Shown here: piece by piece, positions 42,777-53,046 of the stretch | Layout of the letters: each line of letters opens with the position of its first letter | Position numbering within the stretch: the stretch's first letter is position 1 | Assembly (NCBI GenBank): GCA_031119395.1 | Contig: JAVHYA010000016.1 | Span: 6,566 to 64,536, forward strand | Length of the DNA: 57,971 bases | Origin: Pseudomonadota bacterium | Lineage (GTDB): Bacteria; Pseudomonadota; Gammaproteobacteria; Burkholderiales; Burkholderiaceae_C | Direction of reading: 5' to 3' | Position numbers and translations under genes: made by a program | Notes under the pieces: model-generated | Seen by the model: the letters and a program-made list of their open reading frames with translations, nothing else | What the model was told of the DNA's origin: nothing | The model's database searches: none

Positions 42777-43600
42777 GCGCAGGCCGCGCCCGGACCGGCC
42801 TGCGCGACGAACTCGCGCAGGCGCTGGGGCGCGGCGAGCTGTTCCTGCTGTTCCAGCCGCAGGTCGACCTGCGTCGCGGCCGAGTGGTGGGCGCCGAGGC
42901 CCTGTGCCGCTGGCAGCACCCCCGCCATGGCCTGTTGCAGCCCGAGGACTTCCTGGGCGCACTCGATGGCGACGCGGCAACCGCCCTGGCGCTGGCCGAC
43001 TGGGCCCTCGGCCAGGCCGTGCGGTGCGCGGTCGCGTGGCACGCACAGGGGCACGGGCTGCGTGTCGGCGTCAATGTCGACGCGACGCAACTGCTCGACG
43101 CACAGTGGCCGGCGCGCCTCGATGCGCATTTGCAGGTGCTGGCACGGGCGCCCTCCGCCCGACTCGAACTCGAACTGCTCGAGTCCAGCGTCATCGCCGA
43201 TTTCGACCTGGCGGCGCAGCGCATCGAGGCTTGCCGCCGTGCGGGCGTCCAGGTGGCCCTGGACGACTTCGGCGCGGGCCACAGCGCACTGGCCTGGCTC
43301 AGCCGGCTGCCGGTGGCCTCCCTCAAGCTCGACCGCGCCTTCGTGGCCGGTCTGCCGCACCGCGCCGCGGACACCGCCATCGTGCGCCACCTGGTCGCGC
43401 TGGCGAAGGAATTGCGCCTGGAGGTGGTGGCCGAAGGGGTGGAATCGCCGGCCCAGGGCGAGTGCCTGCTCGCCCTGGGCTGCGAGATCGTGCAGGGCTT
43501 CGCGATCGCGCCGCCGCTGCGGCCGGGCGAGTTCCTGCCCTGGCTCGAAGGCTACGAAGAGTCGCCGCTGTGCCCGCGGCGCGACCGCGACGCCGACTGA
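42773..43600 (+). CDS. Stand-alone EAL domain phosphodiesterase
   Basis: A 275-residue EAL protein. The catalytic motif reads EALCRW, with the glutamate in place, followed by NVDATQLLD, ELLESSVIADFD, LDDFGAGHSALAWLSRLP and the metal-site region AEGVES. All positions usually needed for c-di-GMP hydrolysis appear to be present, though the DDFG loop is slightly divergent. It overlaps the diguanylate cyclase gene by four bases, so synthase and hydrolase are made together. It is convergent with the GspE-type gene. Confidence 0.9.
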   Translation: MSAGRARTGLRDELAQALGRGELFLLFQPQVDLRRGRVVGAEALCRWQHPRHGLLQPEDFLGALDGDAATALALADWALGQAVRCAVAWHAQGHGLRVGVNVDATQLLDAQWPARLDAHLQVLARAPSARLELELLESSVIADFDLAAQRIEACRRAGVQVALDDFGAGHSALAWLSRLPVASLKLDRAFVAGLPHRAADTAIVRHLVALAKELRLEVVAEGVESPAQGECLLALGCEIVQGFAIAPPLRPGEFLPWLEGYEESPLCPRRDRDAD

Positions 43601-43622
43601 GCCATCGCCCCGCGCAACGCGC

Positions 43623-46127
43623 TCACACGTTGCTCGTGGCGCGCACTTCCTCGATCGTGGTCTGGCCGGCGAGCACCTTCCCGATGCCATCCTGGCGCAA
43701 GGTGCGCATGCCTTCGCGCAGGGCCGTCGCCTGCAGGACCTCGGCGCGGGCGCCGGTCTGGATCAGGTGGCGCAGTTCGCGCGAGACGAGCATCAGCTCG
43801 TGCAGGCCCACGCGGCCCCGGAACCCGGTGTCGGCGCAGGCCGCGCAGCCGGTGCTCGAATGCATCTGCAGGCGGCCGCCCTGGGCATGCTGGCCCATCC
43901 AGCGTGCGAGCACCTCCTCGCGCGACTCGGGCGCGCCGTCCGCCGGGTAGGCGTGCACATAGTCGTCCAGCAGTTCGGCGACCTCCTCGTCGGTGGCCGG
44001 TCGATGCGTGAGGCAGTCCGGGCACAGGCGCCGCACGAGCCGCTGCGCCAGCACGGCCAGCAGCGAATCCGCGAAGTTGAACGGGTCCATGCCCATGTCC
44101 AGCAGGCGCGTCACCGTCTCGGGCGCGCTGTTGGTGTGCAGCGTCGACATCACCAGGTGGCCCGTGAGCGAGGCCTCGATGGCGACCTTGGCCGTTTCCT
44201 CGTCACGGATCTCGCCGACCATGACCACGTCCGGATCGGCGCGCAGGAAGGACCGCAGGGCCTTGGCGAAGGTCCACTCGATGCGCGGGTTGACCTGCAC
44301 CTGGCGCAGGCCCGACTGCGTGATCTCGATCGGGTCCTCGGCCGTCCAGATCTTGCGCTCCGGCGTGTTCAGGTGGCTCAGCGCCGAATGCAGCGTCGTG
44401 GTCTTGCCCGAGCCGGTCGGGCCCACGCACAGCACCATGCCGTAGGGCCGCTCGATCGCGGCTCGCAGCCGCTCGAAGTTGGCCGGCGTCAGCCCCAGCC
44501 GGTCCAGCGGCAGCGGCCGCGCCGAGGCCAGGATGCGCATCACCACGTCCTCGAGCCCGTTGTTGGTGGGGATCGAGGCCACCCGCAGCTCGATGCGATG
44601 CTGCGGCGAGAAGCGTGCGAAGTTGATCTTCCCGTCCTGGGGCTTGCGCCGCTCGCTGATGTCCAGCTCCGCCATGATCTTGATGCGCGCGATCATCGCG
44701 TTGCGGTAGTTCGACGGCAGCTCCAGGTAGGTGCGCAGGATGCCGTCCTTGCGAAAGCGGATGCGGATCTTCTCGCGCCCGGGGTAGCTCTCGATGTGGA
44801 TGTCCGACACGCCCTCGGCATGCGCTTCCACCACCATGCGATTGATCATGCGCACGAGCGAGTTGTCGGACTGCTCGATCTGCGCGTCGTCCGACATGTC
44901 GCGCTCGTGCTGGCCTTCCTTCTCCAGCGTCTGCAGCAGCGCGCTGGTGTCGCCCGGGTCGAAATCGATCGGGGCCAGCGCCGCGGCGCCGCGGCCATCG
45001 CCGGCCGCGCCGATCTTGTCGTAGGCCTGGTGCAGCACGCGGTCGAGATCGCGGGACTGGCCCAGCACCGGCGCGAGCTTCATCTGCGCGCTGAATTCGA
45101 CCTCGTCCAGCGCCGTGCGCCGGTTGGCCGGGTCGTCGAGCGCCACGACCAGACGGCCGTCCACGATGGCCAGCGGCATGACCTGCAGGCGCTGCGCCGC
45201 CACGTAGCTGAGCTTGCGCAGCGCCTCGGCCTCGGGCTCGTAGCGCTCGAGGTCGACGAGCGGGTAGCCCATCTTGCGCGTCAGTGCCGTCTGCAGGTCG
45301 GCGCGCGAGACCACGCCGCGGCGCACCAGCACCTCGCCCAGGGGCAGGCCGCCCTCCTCGCGCTGCTGCACGAGCGCGTCCTCGAGCTCCTGCGCGCTGA
45401 CCATGCCGAGCGCCTGCAGCGCCTCGCCGATGCGCACGATGGGCATGCGCGCCTGGAAGTCCAGCGCGTCCACCAGGGCCTCGCGCGTGAGCACCGTCTG
45501 CGACAGCCGCGGTGCATCGATGCCGCCTGCCGGGGCCGGCACCGGCGATGACGCCTCGTCGACCGCCGCACCGGCGGCAGGGCCATCCCCGGCCTCCGGC
45601 GCCAGCGCCTCGCGCTCGATGTGGTCGTAGGCCACCCGCGGCACGAAGGTGCAGTGAACCGCGCCGGCATCGCCCACGGTCGGGAACAGGAACAGGCCGT
45701 AGGGCGTCTCCACCTGCCCCACCGTGCGGCAGTTCAGCACCGCCGTCTTGCCGAGCCTGACCCGGACCTTCGCGGTGCCGGGCATGAGCCGCTCGCCGTC
45801 GGCCGACACGAAAGCGGGCGCCGACAGCGGCTCGACCCGCTCCACCAGCGTGAGCGCGCGGAACTGGTCGAAACGCAGGGTCAGCGCGCTGCGGCCACGC
45901 TGCAATTGCACGTCCACCGTCGCTGCCGCGGGGTCGAAGGCGCTGATGCGGCCTTCGACGCGGGTGCCGTTGAGGCCGATGATCTCGCACGCCCGGGCTT
46001 CCACGAGCGGCCGCACAGGGGGGTACAGACCGCCGGGCGGCCCGGGCCATTCGAAGGCCCGGGACGGTGCGCCGGCAGGTGGGGTGACGGCCTCGAGGGT
46101 CCAGTCGGGCGACGAAGGAGTCGGCAT
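43623..46127 (-). CDS. GspE/PilB family ATPase with N-terminal extension
   Basis: An 834-residue secretion/pilus assembly ATPase. The first about 200 residues are a poorly known domain (VEARACEIIGLNGTRVEGRISAFD, FRALTLVERVEPL) resembling a PilZ-like barrel. An MshEN-type region (about 217-330) contains a segment MPIVRIGEALQALGMVS typical of c-di-GMP-binding N domains. The ATPase core has Walker A GPTGSGKTTTLH near residue 567, the Asp box and Walker B, and a tetracysteine zinc motif CPDC...CAAC (about 704-760). No other pilus or type II secretion genes are present. Proximity to c-di-GMP genes fits c-di-GMP control. Confidence 0.88.
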   Translation of the reverse strand: MPTPSSPDWTLEAVTPPAGAPSRAFEWPGPPGGLYPPVRPLVEARACEIIGLNGTRVEGRISAFDPAAATVDVQLQRGRSALTLRFDQFRALTLVERVEPLSAPAFVSADGERLMPGTAKVRVRLGKTAVLNCRTVGQVETPYGLFLFPTVGDAGAVHCTFVPRVAYDHIEREALAPEAGDGPAAGAAVDEASSPVPAPAGGIDAPRLSQTVLTREALVDALDFQARMPIVRIGEALQALGMVSAQELEDALVQQREEGGLPLGEVLVRRGVVSRADLQTALTRKMGYPLVDLERYEPEAEALRKLSYVAAQRLQVMPLAIVDGRLVVALDDPANRRTALDEVEFSAQMKLAPVLGQSRDLDRVLHQAYDKIGAAGDGRGAAALAPIDFDPGDTSALLQTLEKEGQHERDMSDDAQIEQSDNSLVRMINRMVVEAHAEGVSDIHIESYPGREKIRIRFRKDGILRTYLELPSNYRNAMIARIKIMAELDISERRKPQDGKINFARFSPQHRIELRVASIPTNNGLEDVVMRILASARPLPLDRLGLTPANFERLRAAIERPYGMVLCVGPTGSGKTTTLHSALSHLNTPERKIWTAEDPIEITQSGLRQVQVNPRIEWTFAKALRSFLRADPDVVMVGEIRDEETAKVAIEASLTGHLVMSTLHTNSAPETVTRLLDMGMDPFNFADSLLAVLAQRLVRRLCPDCLTHRPATDEEVAELLDDYVHAYPADGAPESREEVLARWMGQHAQGGRLQMHSSTGCAACADTGFRGRVGLHELMLVSRELRHLIQTGARAEVLQATALREGMRTLRQDGIGKVLAGQTTIEEVRATSNV

Positions 46128-46386
46128 GGCAAAGACGGTGGCGGGGCCTACCCGCTCGGTGGTGGCGCATTGACGCGCGCGGACTCCCTGGGCTCGGCAC
46201 TGTATCAACGGCAGCACCACTATGGGCACCGATGGCCCCGGCGAGTGCAGGACAACAACGCAATGCGGCCCCTGCAGGACGTGCACGCCGGATGCAATGG
46301 ATACGAAAGTGCCAATCCTCCGGGCGGCCACCGGCGCCTGCCTACACTGGCGGCCCCGCCTCCCTTCTTCAACGGCCGAGCCTGCC

Positions 46387-46992
46387 ATGGAATTTCTTGC
46401 CCTGATGGCCTTCGCCATCCTCGGTGCCTACATCGTCAAGAACCGCGAGCAGCAGCGGCGCATCGCCCTGCTCGGCAGCGCGCTGGGCAAATACCAGATC
46501 GAGCAGTTGATGGAGAACCTCACCGAAGGCTACCTGCGCTGGCTGGACGAGAAGGACCCGGAGCGCCGCGAGCAGGTCTGGGGCGTGTTGCAGGGCACCG
46601 AGCAGGCGCTGGCGAAGCAGTTCAACAGCTTCGTGGCCGACTTCTCGACGATCGAGGCCCCGCTGGCGCAGGTGAGCAAGCTGCCTGTGGCCATCCCCTA
46701 TGCGCAGCCGCTGCTGCCCGGCTACCGCCTCTTCGATGCGCGCAAGGTCTTCGCCGTGCACGCCCGCGGCATCGAGGCCAGCGCCAACAACGCCCTGGAC
46801 CTGCCGCCCAAGTCCAAGGCCTACATGATGACCGCCGAGCTGTACCTGATGCAGCACACCTGCCATTGGTTCTGCCGCTCCAAGACGGTCGCCTCCGCGC
46901 GTCTGCTGGCACGGCACCAGACGCCCTACGCACAGGTCCTGGACTCGGTGTCGCCGCACACGCGGGCGGCCTACGAGGCCCTGGTGCGCTGA
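46387..46992 (+). CDS. Uncharacterised membrane-anchored protein
   Basis: A 201-residue protein that I do not recognise. The first 17 residues form a membrane anchor (MEFLALMAFAILGAYIV), followed by a helical cytoplasmic-type domain with ALLGSALGKYQIEQLMENLTEGYLRWLDEKDPERREQVW, a coiled-coil-like stretch, and FNSFVADFSTIEAPLAQVSKLPVAIPYA. A second part carries many aromatic and cysteine positions (TCHWFCRSK). The 259 bases before it show nothing recognisable. It is divergent from the GspE-type gene. Confidence 0.75.
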   Translation: MEFLALMAFAILGAYIVKNREQQRRIALLGSALGKYQIEQLMENLTEGYLRWLDEKDPERREQVWGVLQGTEQALAKQFNSFVADFSTIEAPLAQVSKLPVAIPYAQPLLPGYRLFDARKVFAVHARGIEASANNALDLPPKSKAYMMTAELYLMQHTCHWFCRSKTVASARLLARHQTPYAQVLDSVSPHTRAAYEALVR

Positions 46993-47007
46993 CGCGCACC
47001 GCCCCAG

Positions 47008-47043
47008 GAAAAAGGGCCGGACGCCCCAGGCGCCGGCCCTCTC
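47008..47043 (-). terminator. Rho-independent terminator of the tctBA transcript
   Basis: On the minus strand a strong stem (AGGGCCGG ... CCGGCCCT, eight pairs plus an inner partial stem) is followed by five T residues. It lies 22 bases after the stop of tctA, so it ends the tctB-tctA transcript. The 46387 gene on the plus strand ends 16 bases earlier and could also be affected by the hairpin, though it lacks a T run on that strand. Confidence 0.8.
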
Positions 47044-47064
47044 GGATCGCAGTCGGATGTCGGC

Positions 47065-48594
47065 TCAGTGCGCGTCGGCCAGCGGCGGCGCGACGGCCGC
47101 CTCCGGCGCATTGCGGCGCTTGCGTGCGGCCAGCACGAAGGCCACGACCTGCCACACGATGAACACGGCGATCAGGCCCAGCAGGCTGCCGCTGATGGGA
47201 CGCGACACGAAGACGCCGAAGCTGCCGCGGCTGATGAGCAGCGCCCGGCGGAAGTTCTCCTCCAGCATCGGCCCGAGGATGAAGCCCAGCATCAGCGGCG
47301 CCGCATCGAGCTTGAGCCGCATGAACGCGAAGCCCAGGATGCCGAACACGGCCGTGATGTAGATGTCGTCGAGGCTGTTGTTCACGCTGTACGTGCCGAT
47401 GCAGCAGAAGAACAGGATGGCCGGGAACAGCACGTTGTACGGGATCTTGAACACCGACAGCCAGTAGCGCACCAGCGGCACGTTCAGGATCAGCAGGAAG
47501 CAGCCGCCCACCCACATGCTCGCCACCAGGCCCCAGAAGAGCTCGGGATGGCCGGCGATCATGTTCGGGCCGGGCTGGATGCCCTTGATGATGAAGGCCG
47601 CCATCATCAGCGCCATCACCGGGTTCTCGGGGATGCCGATGCTCATCAGCGGGATGAAGCTGGTGCGCGATGCCGCCTCGTCGGCCGCGGCCTGGCCGGC
47701 CACGCCCTCGATGCAGCCGGTGCCGATCTCGTGCTTGTACTTGCTCAGCTTCTTGTCGGCGGCATAGGCCGCGAACTGCGCGATGGCCGGGCCGCCGCCG
47801 GGCAGGATGCCCAGGAACGAACCGATGATGCTGCCGCGCAGTGCGCTGGGCCAGATGCGCTTGAACTCGGGCCACGTGGGCATGAGGTGGATCTTGCCGT
47901 TGAAGGGCGAGCGCTCCTCGCGCGCATCGAGGTTCTTGGTGATCTCGGCGATGCCGAAGCAGCCCAGCGCGATGCTCACCAGCCCGACGCCGTCGGCCAG
48001 GAAGGGCAGGTCCATCGTGTAGCGCTGCATGCCGCTGTTCACGTCGGTGCCGATCTGGCCCAGCAGGATGCCGACCATGCACATCGCCAGGCCGTTGACC
48101 AGGCTGCCGGTGGTCACGAAGCTCACGCAGACGAAGCCGACCAGCATCAGCGCGCAGTAGTCGGCCGGGCCGAAGAGGAAGGCCACCTCGCCCAGCTTGG
48201 GCGCCAGGAAGGTGAGCACCACGATGGCCACCGTGCCGCCGATGAAGCTGGAGAAGCCCGCCGTGAAGAGCGCCAGGCCCGTCTTGCCCTTGAGCGTCAT
48301 CGCGTACCCGTCGATGCAGGCCACGATGGAGCTGGCATGCGGGATCTTCATCGTGATGGCCGACACGCTGTCGCCGTACTGCGCCCCGTAGTAGATGCCG
48401 GCCAGCATGATCAGCGCGCCGGTGGTGTCGATGGAATAGGTCAGCGGCAGCAGCAGGCTGATCGTGGCCAGCGGGCCGAGGCCGGGCAGCAGCCCGACCA
48501 GGGTGCCCACCACGCAGCCGATCGCGCAGTACATCAGGTTGTGGATGGTCAGCGCGTGCTCGAAGCCGAACGCGAGGTTGTGGAGTGCTTCCAT
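47065..48594 (-). CDS. tctA: Tripartite tricarboxylate transporter, large permease TctA
   Basis: A 509-residue membrane protein of about 12 helices. It shows the TctA repeat signature GCVVGTLVGLLPGLGPLATISLLLPLTYSIDTTGALIMLAGIYYGAQYGDS and the second-half counterpart GSFLGILPGGGPAIAQFAAYAADKKLSK, plus RTSFIPLMSIGIPENPVMALMMAAFIIKG. It transports a carboxylate with Na+ or H+ together with TctB and a periplasmic Bug protein. It follows tctB by 10 bases and is closed by the terminator at 47008-47043. The Bug genes are at 19058 and 50336 rather than in this operon. Confidence 0.95.
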   Translation of the reverse strand: MEALHNLAFGFEHALTIHNLMYCAIGCVVGTLVGLLPGLGPLATISLLLPLTYSIDTTGALIMLAGIYYGAQYGDSVSAITMKIPHASSIVACIDGYAMTLKGKTGLALFTAGFSSFIGGTVAIVVLTFLAPKLGEVAFLFGPADYCALMLVGFVCVSFVTTGSLVNGLAMCMVGILLGQIGTDVNSGMQRYTMDLPFLADGVGLVSIALGCFGIAEITKNLDAREERSPFNGKIHLMPTWPEFKRIWPSALRGSIIGSFLGILPGGGPAIAQFAAYAADKKLSKYKHEIGTGCIEGVAGQAAADEAASRTSFIPLMSIGIPENPVMALMMAAFIIKGIQPGPNMIAGHPELFWGLVASMWVGGCFLLILNVPLVRYWLSVFKIPYNVLFPAILFFCCIGTYSVNNSLDDIYITAVFGILGFAFMRLKLDAAPLMLGFILGPMLEENFRRALLISRGSFGVFVSRPISGSLLGLIAVFIVWQVVAFVLAARKRRNAPEAAVAPPLADAH

Positions 48595-48604
48595 GGCGCA
48601 GGCC

Positions 48605-49030
48605 TCAATACAGGGGAAGGTTCAGGCCCAGCAGGCGCTGGAAGCCGAAGGCGAACAGCACCAGCACCGCCGCCACCTTGACGTTGCGCCACCACGAATA
48701 GTTGGTGCCTGCCAGCGCGGCGATGAAGACCATCAGCACGATGCCGGCGATCATGTTCACGTGCTCGGACACCACCGCGAAAGCCACCAGGCTGCCGACG
48801 ATGATGCCGATGTTCTTGAGGTTGATCTCCAGCCGCTCGGGCTTGGTGAAGCGCGAGCGGACGATCATCGCGATGCCGATGAGGCCGAGGATGCACGACA
48901 CCATCGTCGGGAACAGGCCCGGGCCGCCGCGCGCGAAATTGCCGATGGGGTAGTGGAGGACTGCGGGCACGCCGAAGAGGATGGCGAGCAGCAGGACGAA
49001 GATGCCTCGTGCCAGGTTTTTGTCGATCAT
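48605..49030 (-). CDS. tctB: Tripartite tricarboxylate transporter, small permease TctB
   Basis: A 141-residue protein with four predicted membrane helices. It begins MIDKNLARGIFVLLLAILFGVPAVLHYPIGNFARGGPGLFPTMVSCILGLIGIAMI, the typical TctB opening. A long hydrophobic second half follows, including IIVGSLVAFAVVSEHVNMIAGIVLMVFIAALAG. It is the first gene of the tctB-tctA operon, whose promoter must lie in the 313-base region 49031-49343 that it shares with the divergent ornithine-cyclodeaminase-like gene. That region also holds the inverted repeat at 49132 and the family 2 repeat at 49191. Confidence 0.9.
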   Translation of the reverse strand: MIDKNLARGIFVLLLAILFGVPAVLHYPIGNFARGGPGLFPTMVSCILGLIGIAMIVRSRFTKPERLEINLKNIGIIVGSLVAFAVVSEHVNMIAGIVLMVFIAALAGTNYSWWRNVKVAAVLVLFAFGFQRLLGLNLPLY

Positions 49031-49131
49031 GGGAGAAATGCGGCCGGTGAAGGACTCGCGCGATGGAAAGTCTGCTGATGGTCAGCTTCCATGCCTGATC
49101 GCCGTCTGACCGCGGCGCCGTGGGTTGTACG

Positions 49132-49146
49132 TAGGGGTTGTCCCTA
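49132..49146. promoter_or_regulatory. Inverted repeat TAGGG-N5-CCCTA, candidate operator
   Basis: A five-base inverted repeat with five-base spacer (TAGGG GTTGT CCCTA) lies about 100 bases before tctB in the divergent region. Its form resembles sites of LuxR/NarL-type response regulators, but no regulator gene of that type is in the window. Weak evidence from shape and position only. Confidence 0.4.
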
Positions 49147-49190
49147 GCACGACCTGGCCGGCGCCCGGGTGCCGGTGCCCGGAAAAGGTC

Positions 49191-49258
49191 AAAGTGCAAT
49201 CGGCCTGCAGCGCAGGCGGGGCGGGCGCTGCAGCCGAATTGGTAACACCCGTGACGAC
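49191..49258 (+). repeat. Intergenic hairpin repeat, family 2, copy E
   Basis: It begins AAAGTGCAATCGGCCTGCAG, has a GC-rich stem in which GCAGCGC pairs with GCGCTGC, continues GCCGAATT and ends ACACCCGTGACGA. The opening 15 bases are identical in the copy at 56454-56522, and the tail is closely similar. The internal GGGCGCTGC-GGCCGATT stem resembles family 1. It lies in the gap between tctB and the ornithine-cyclodeaminase-like gene. Confidence 0.8.
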
Positions 49259-49343
49259 CGGCGCGCCACGTTCTCGTCCGGCGCCATCGCCAGGCGCGCG
49301 CACAGGCGGCCGGCCGGGCCCAGGCCGCGGCCATACTCGGCCC

Positions 49344-50288
49344 ATGCAGATCTTCGACGCCGCCACCACCCGCGCCGCCCTGCCCTTCGACGCCCTGGTG
49401 CCGGCGCTGCGCGCCGCCTTCGCGGCAACTGCGACCGGTGTGCCGCCGCGCCACGTGCACGCGCTCGGCGAGGGCACGGCCAGCCCGGGCACCGTGCTCA
49501 TCATGCCGGCGTGGAGCGAGGCCTTCCTCGGCATCAAGACCATCAACATCTTCCCGGCCAATGGGGCGCGCGGCCTGCCGGGCCTGCACGCGACCTATGT
49601 GCTGTACGACGCCGCGACCGGCGTGCCGCTGGCGCTGATGGACGGCAACGAGATCACGGCGCGGCGCACCGCCGGTGCGGCCGCGCTCGGAGCCGCCTTC
49701 CTGGCGCGGCCGGATGCGCGGCGGCTGCTGGTGCTGGGCAGCGGGCGCGTCGCGCGCCTGCTGCCGCAGGCCCTGCGCAGCGTGCGCCCCGGCATCGACG
49801 CGGTGCAGGTCTGGAACCACCGGCCCGAGGGTGCGCAGGCCCTGGCCGCGCAGTGGCGGGCCGAAGGCCTGGCGGCGCAGGCCGTCACCGACCTGGAAGC
49901 CGCCGTGCGCGCCGCCGACATCGTGAGCTGCGCGACGCTGGCCACCACGCCGCTGGTGCAAGGCGCGTGGCTCGCGCCGGGCGCCCACCTGGACCTGATC
50001 GGCAGCTTCACGCCGCAGATGAAGGAGGCCGACCCACCCTGCTTCGGCGGCGGCGCGCGCGTGTGCGTCGACACCGACGAGGCCCTGCGCAAGGCCGGCG
50101 ATCTGCTCGACGCGTTCGCGGCCGGCACGCTTGCGCCGCACGGGGTGCACGCCACGCTGGCGCAGCTATGCCGGGGCGAGCGCGAAGGACGGCGGGACGC
50201 GCGCGAGCGCACCGTGTTCAAGGCCGTGGGCACCGCGCTGGAAGACCTCGCGGCGGCCACGCTGGCGTGGCAATCGCGTTCGGCCTGA
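49344..50288 (+). CDS. Ornithine cyclodeaminase/mu-crystallin family protein
   Basis: A 314-residue NAD(P)-binding protein of the ornithine cyclodeaminase/alanine dehydrogenase superfamily. Features are MQIFDAATTRAALPFDALVPALRAAFAA, a substrate-site region with FLGIKTINIFPANGARGLPGLHATYVLYDAATG and LMDGNEITARRTAGAAALGA, then the Rossmann motif LLVLGSGRVARLLPQAL and GAHLDLIGSFTPQMKEAD. Members deaminate ornithine, reduce cyclic imines (ketimine reductase) or make related amino acids. Lone context between tct genes and the CHC operon does not settle the substrate. Confidence 0.87.
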   Translation: MQIFDAATTRAALPFDALVPALRAAFAATATGVPPRHVHALGEGTASPGTVLIMPAWSEAFLGIKTINIFPANGARGLPGLHATYVLYDAATGVPLALMDGNEITARRTAGAAALGAAFLARPDARRLLVLGSGRVARLLPQALRSVRPGIDAVQVWNHRPEGAQALAAQWRAEGLAAQAVTDLEAAVRAADIVSCATLATTPLVQGAWLAPGAHLDLIGSFTPQMKEADPPCFGGGARVCVDTDEALRKAGDLLDAFAAGTLAPHGVHATLAQLCRGEREGRRDARERTVFKAVGTALEDLAAATLAWQSRSA

Positions 50289-50335
50289 CCGCCGGATGCC
50301 GCCATGGGCGGTGATGGCAGCGGCCCGCGCGGCCG

Positions 50336-51319
50336 TCATTCCGCAGCGATCTTCTGCTCCCGGATCAGGGTGGCCAGCTGTTGGCCCTCGCGCTCGAGCA
50401 GGGCCCGGAACTCGGCCGTCTCCATCGACACCGGCTCGGCACCCAGGTCGCCATAGCGCTGCCGGGTCGACGGTTGTGCCAGCGCCTTGGCCAGCTCGCG
50501 GTTCATGCGCGCCACCACCTCCGGCGGCGTGCCCTTGGGCGCCCACATGCCGAACCAGATGTCCAGGTCGGCGCCCCGCACGCCCTGCTCGCCGACCGTG
50601 GGCACCTCGGGGAAGAAGGGCGAGCGCTTGGCACTGACCACGCCCAGCAGCTTGACCTTGCCGCTGCGGATGTGCGGGAAGGCGATGCCGGGGTCGCAGA
50701 CGAAGTCGGCCTGGCCCGCCATCACGTCCTGCAGCGCCGGCGCCGCGCCGCGGTAGGGGATGTGGGTGATGTAGGTCCCGCTGGCCTGCTTGAAGAGTTC
50801 GCAGGCCAGGTGCGGCGGCGTGCCGCTGCCGGCCGAGGCGTACGAGAGCGACCCCGGCCTGGCCTTGGCCAGCGCCACCAGCTCGCGCACGTCGGCGGCC
50901 TGGATCTGCGGCTTGGCCACCAGGTACATCTGGGTCTTGCCGATGCTGCCCACCGGCGCGAGGTCGCGCGAGGGCAGCACGCTGGCCTTGAACAGCCACG
51001 GGTTGGCGGTCTCCACGGAGGTCGGCGCGATGAGGAAGGTGTGGCCGTCGGCCGCCGCGCGCGCCACTTCCGCGGCCGCGATGTTGCCGCTGGCGCCAGG
51101 CTTGTTGTCGATGAGCACCGGCTGGCCCAGCGACTCGGTGAGCGACTGGGCGGCGATGCGCGCCATCACGTCGGTGCTGCCACCGGGGGCGAAGCCCACC
51201 ACCACGCGGATGGGCCTGGCGGGCCAGGCGTTCTGGGCCGCGGCCGGGCCCGCGAGGGCGCCGATCGCGGCGCCGAGGAGGCCGGCGCACAGCGCGCGGC
51301 GAGGGATGCTTGCGATCAT
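50336..51319 (-). CDS. Bug/TctC substrate-binding protein of the CHC operon
   Basis: A 327-residue periplasmic binding protein with a signal peptide ending near A28 (GPAAA). The mature part shows WPARPIRVVVGFAPGGSTDVMARIAAQSL, NKPGASGNIAAAEVARAAADGHTFLIAPTS, SYASAGSGTPPHLACELFK and IPYRGAAPALQDVMAGQADF. AGGAG precedes the ATG. It lies 44 bases after aliA on the same strand and is the last gene of the badH-badI-aliB-aliA run, so cyclohexanecarboxylate or a related alicyclic acid is its likely ligand. The nearest permease pair is tctB-tctA, transcribed separately 1.3 kb away. Confidence 0.88.
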   Translation of the reverse strand: MIASIPRRALCAGLLGAAIGALAGPAAAQNAWPARPIRVVVGFAPGGSTDVMARIAAQSLTESLGQPVLIDNKPGASGNIAAAEVARAAADGHTFLIAPTSVETANPWLFKASVLPSRDLAPVGSIGKTQMYLVAKPQIQAADVRELVALAKARPGSLSYASAGSGTPPHLACELFKQASGTYITHIPYRGAAPALQDVMAGQADFVCDPGIAFPHIRSGKVKLLGVVSAKRSPFFPEVPTVGEQGVRGADLDIWFGMWAPKGTPPEVVARMNRELAKALAQPSTRQRYGDLGAEPVSMETAEFRALLEREGQQLATLIREQKIAAE

Positions 51320-51363
51320 GGTGTCGTCTCCTGCTGGTTGTGGACCACTGCCTGCCACCGTCC

Positions 51364-53001
<1,638 letters not shown>

Positions 53002-53046
53002 GGTCTCTTGTCTCCTCGTTCTTGTCGCGGCGGCGTTCGGCGGCGT

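Noticed and set aside
43623-46127. A complete type II secretion or type IV pilus cluster
   Set aside because: Only the ATPase is present; no gspF/pilC, pilin or secretin gene flanks it.
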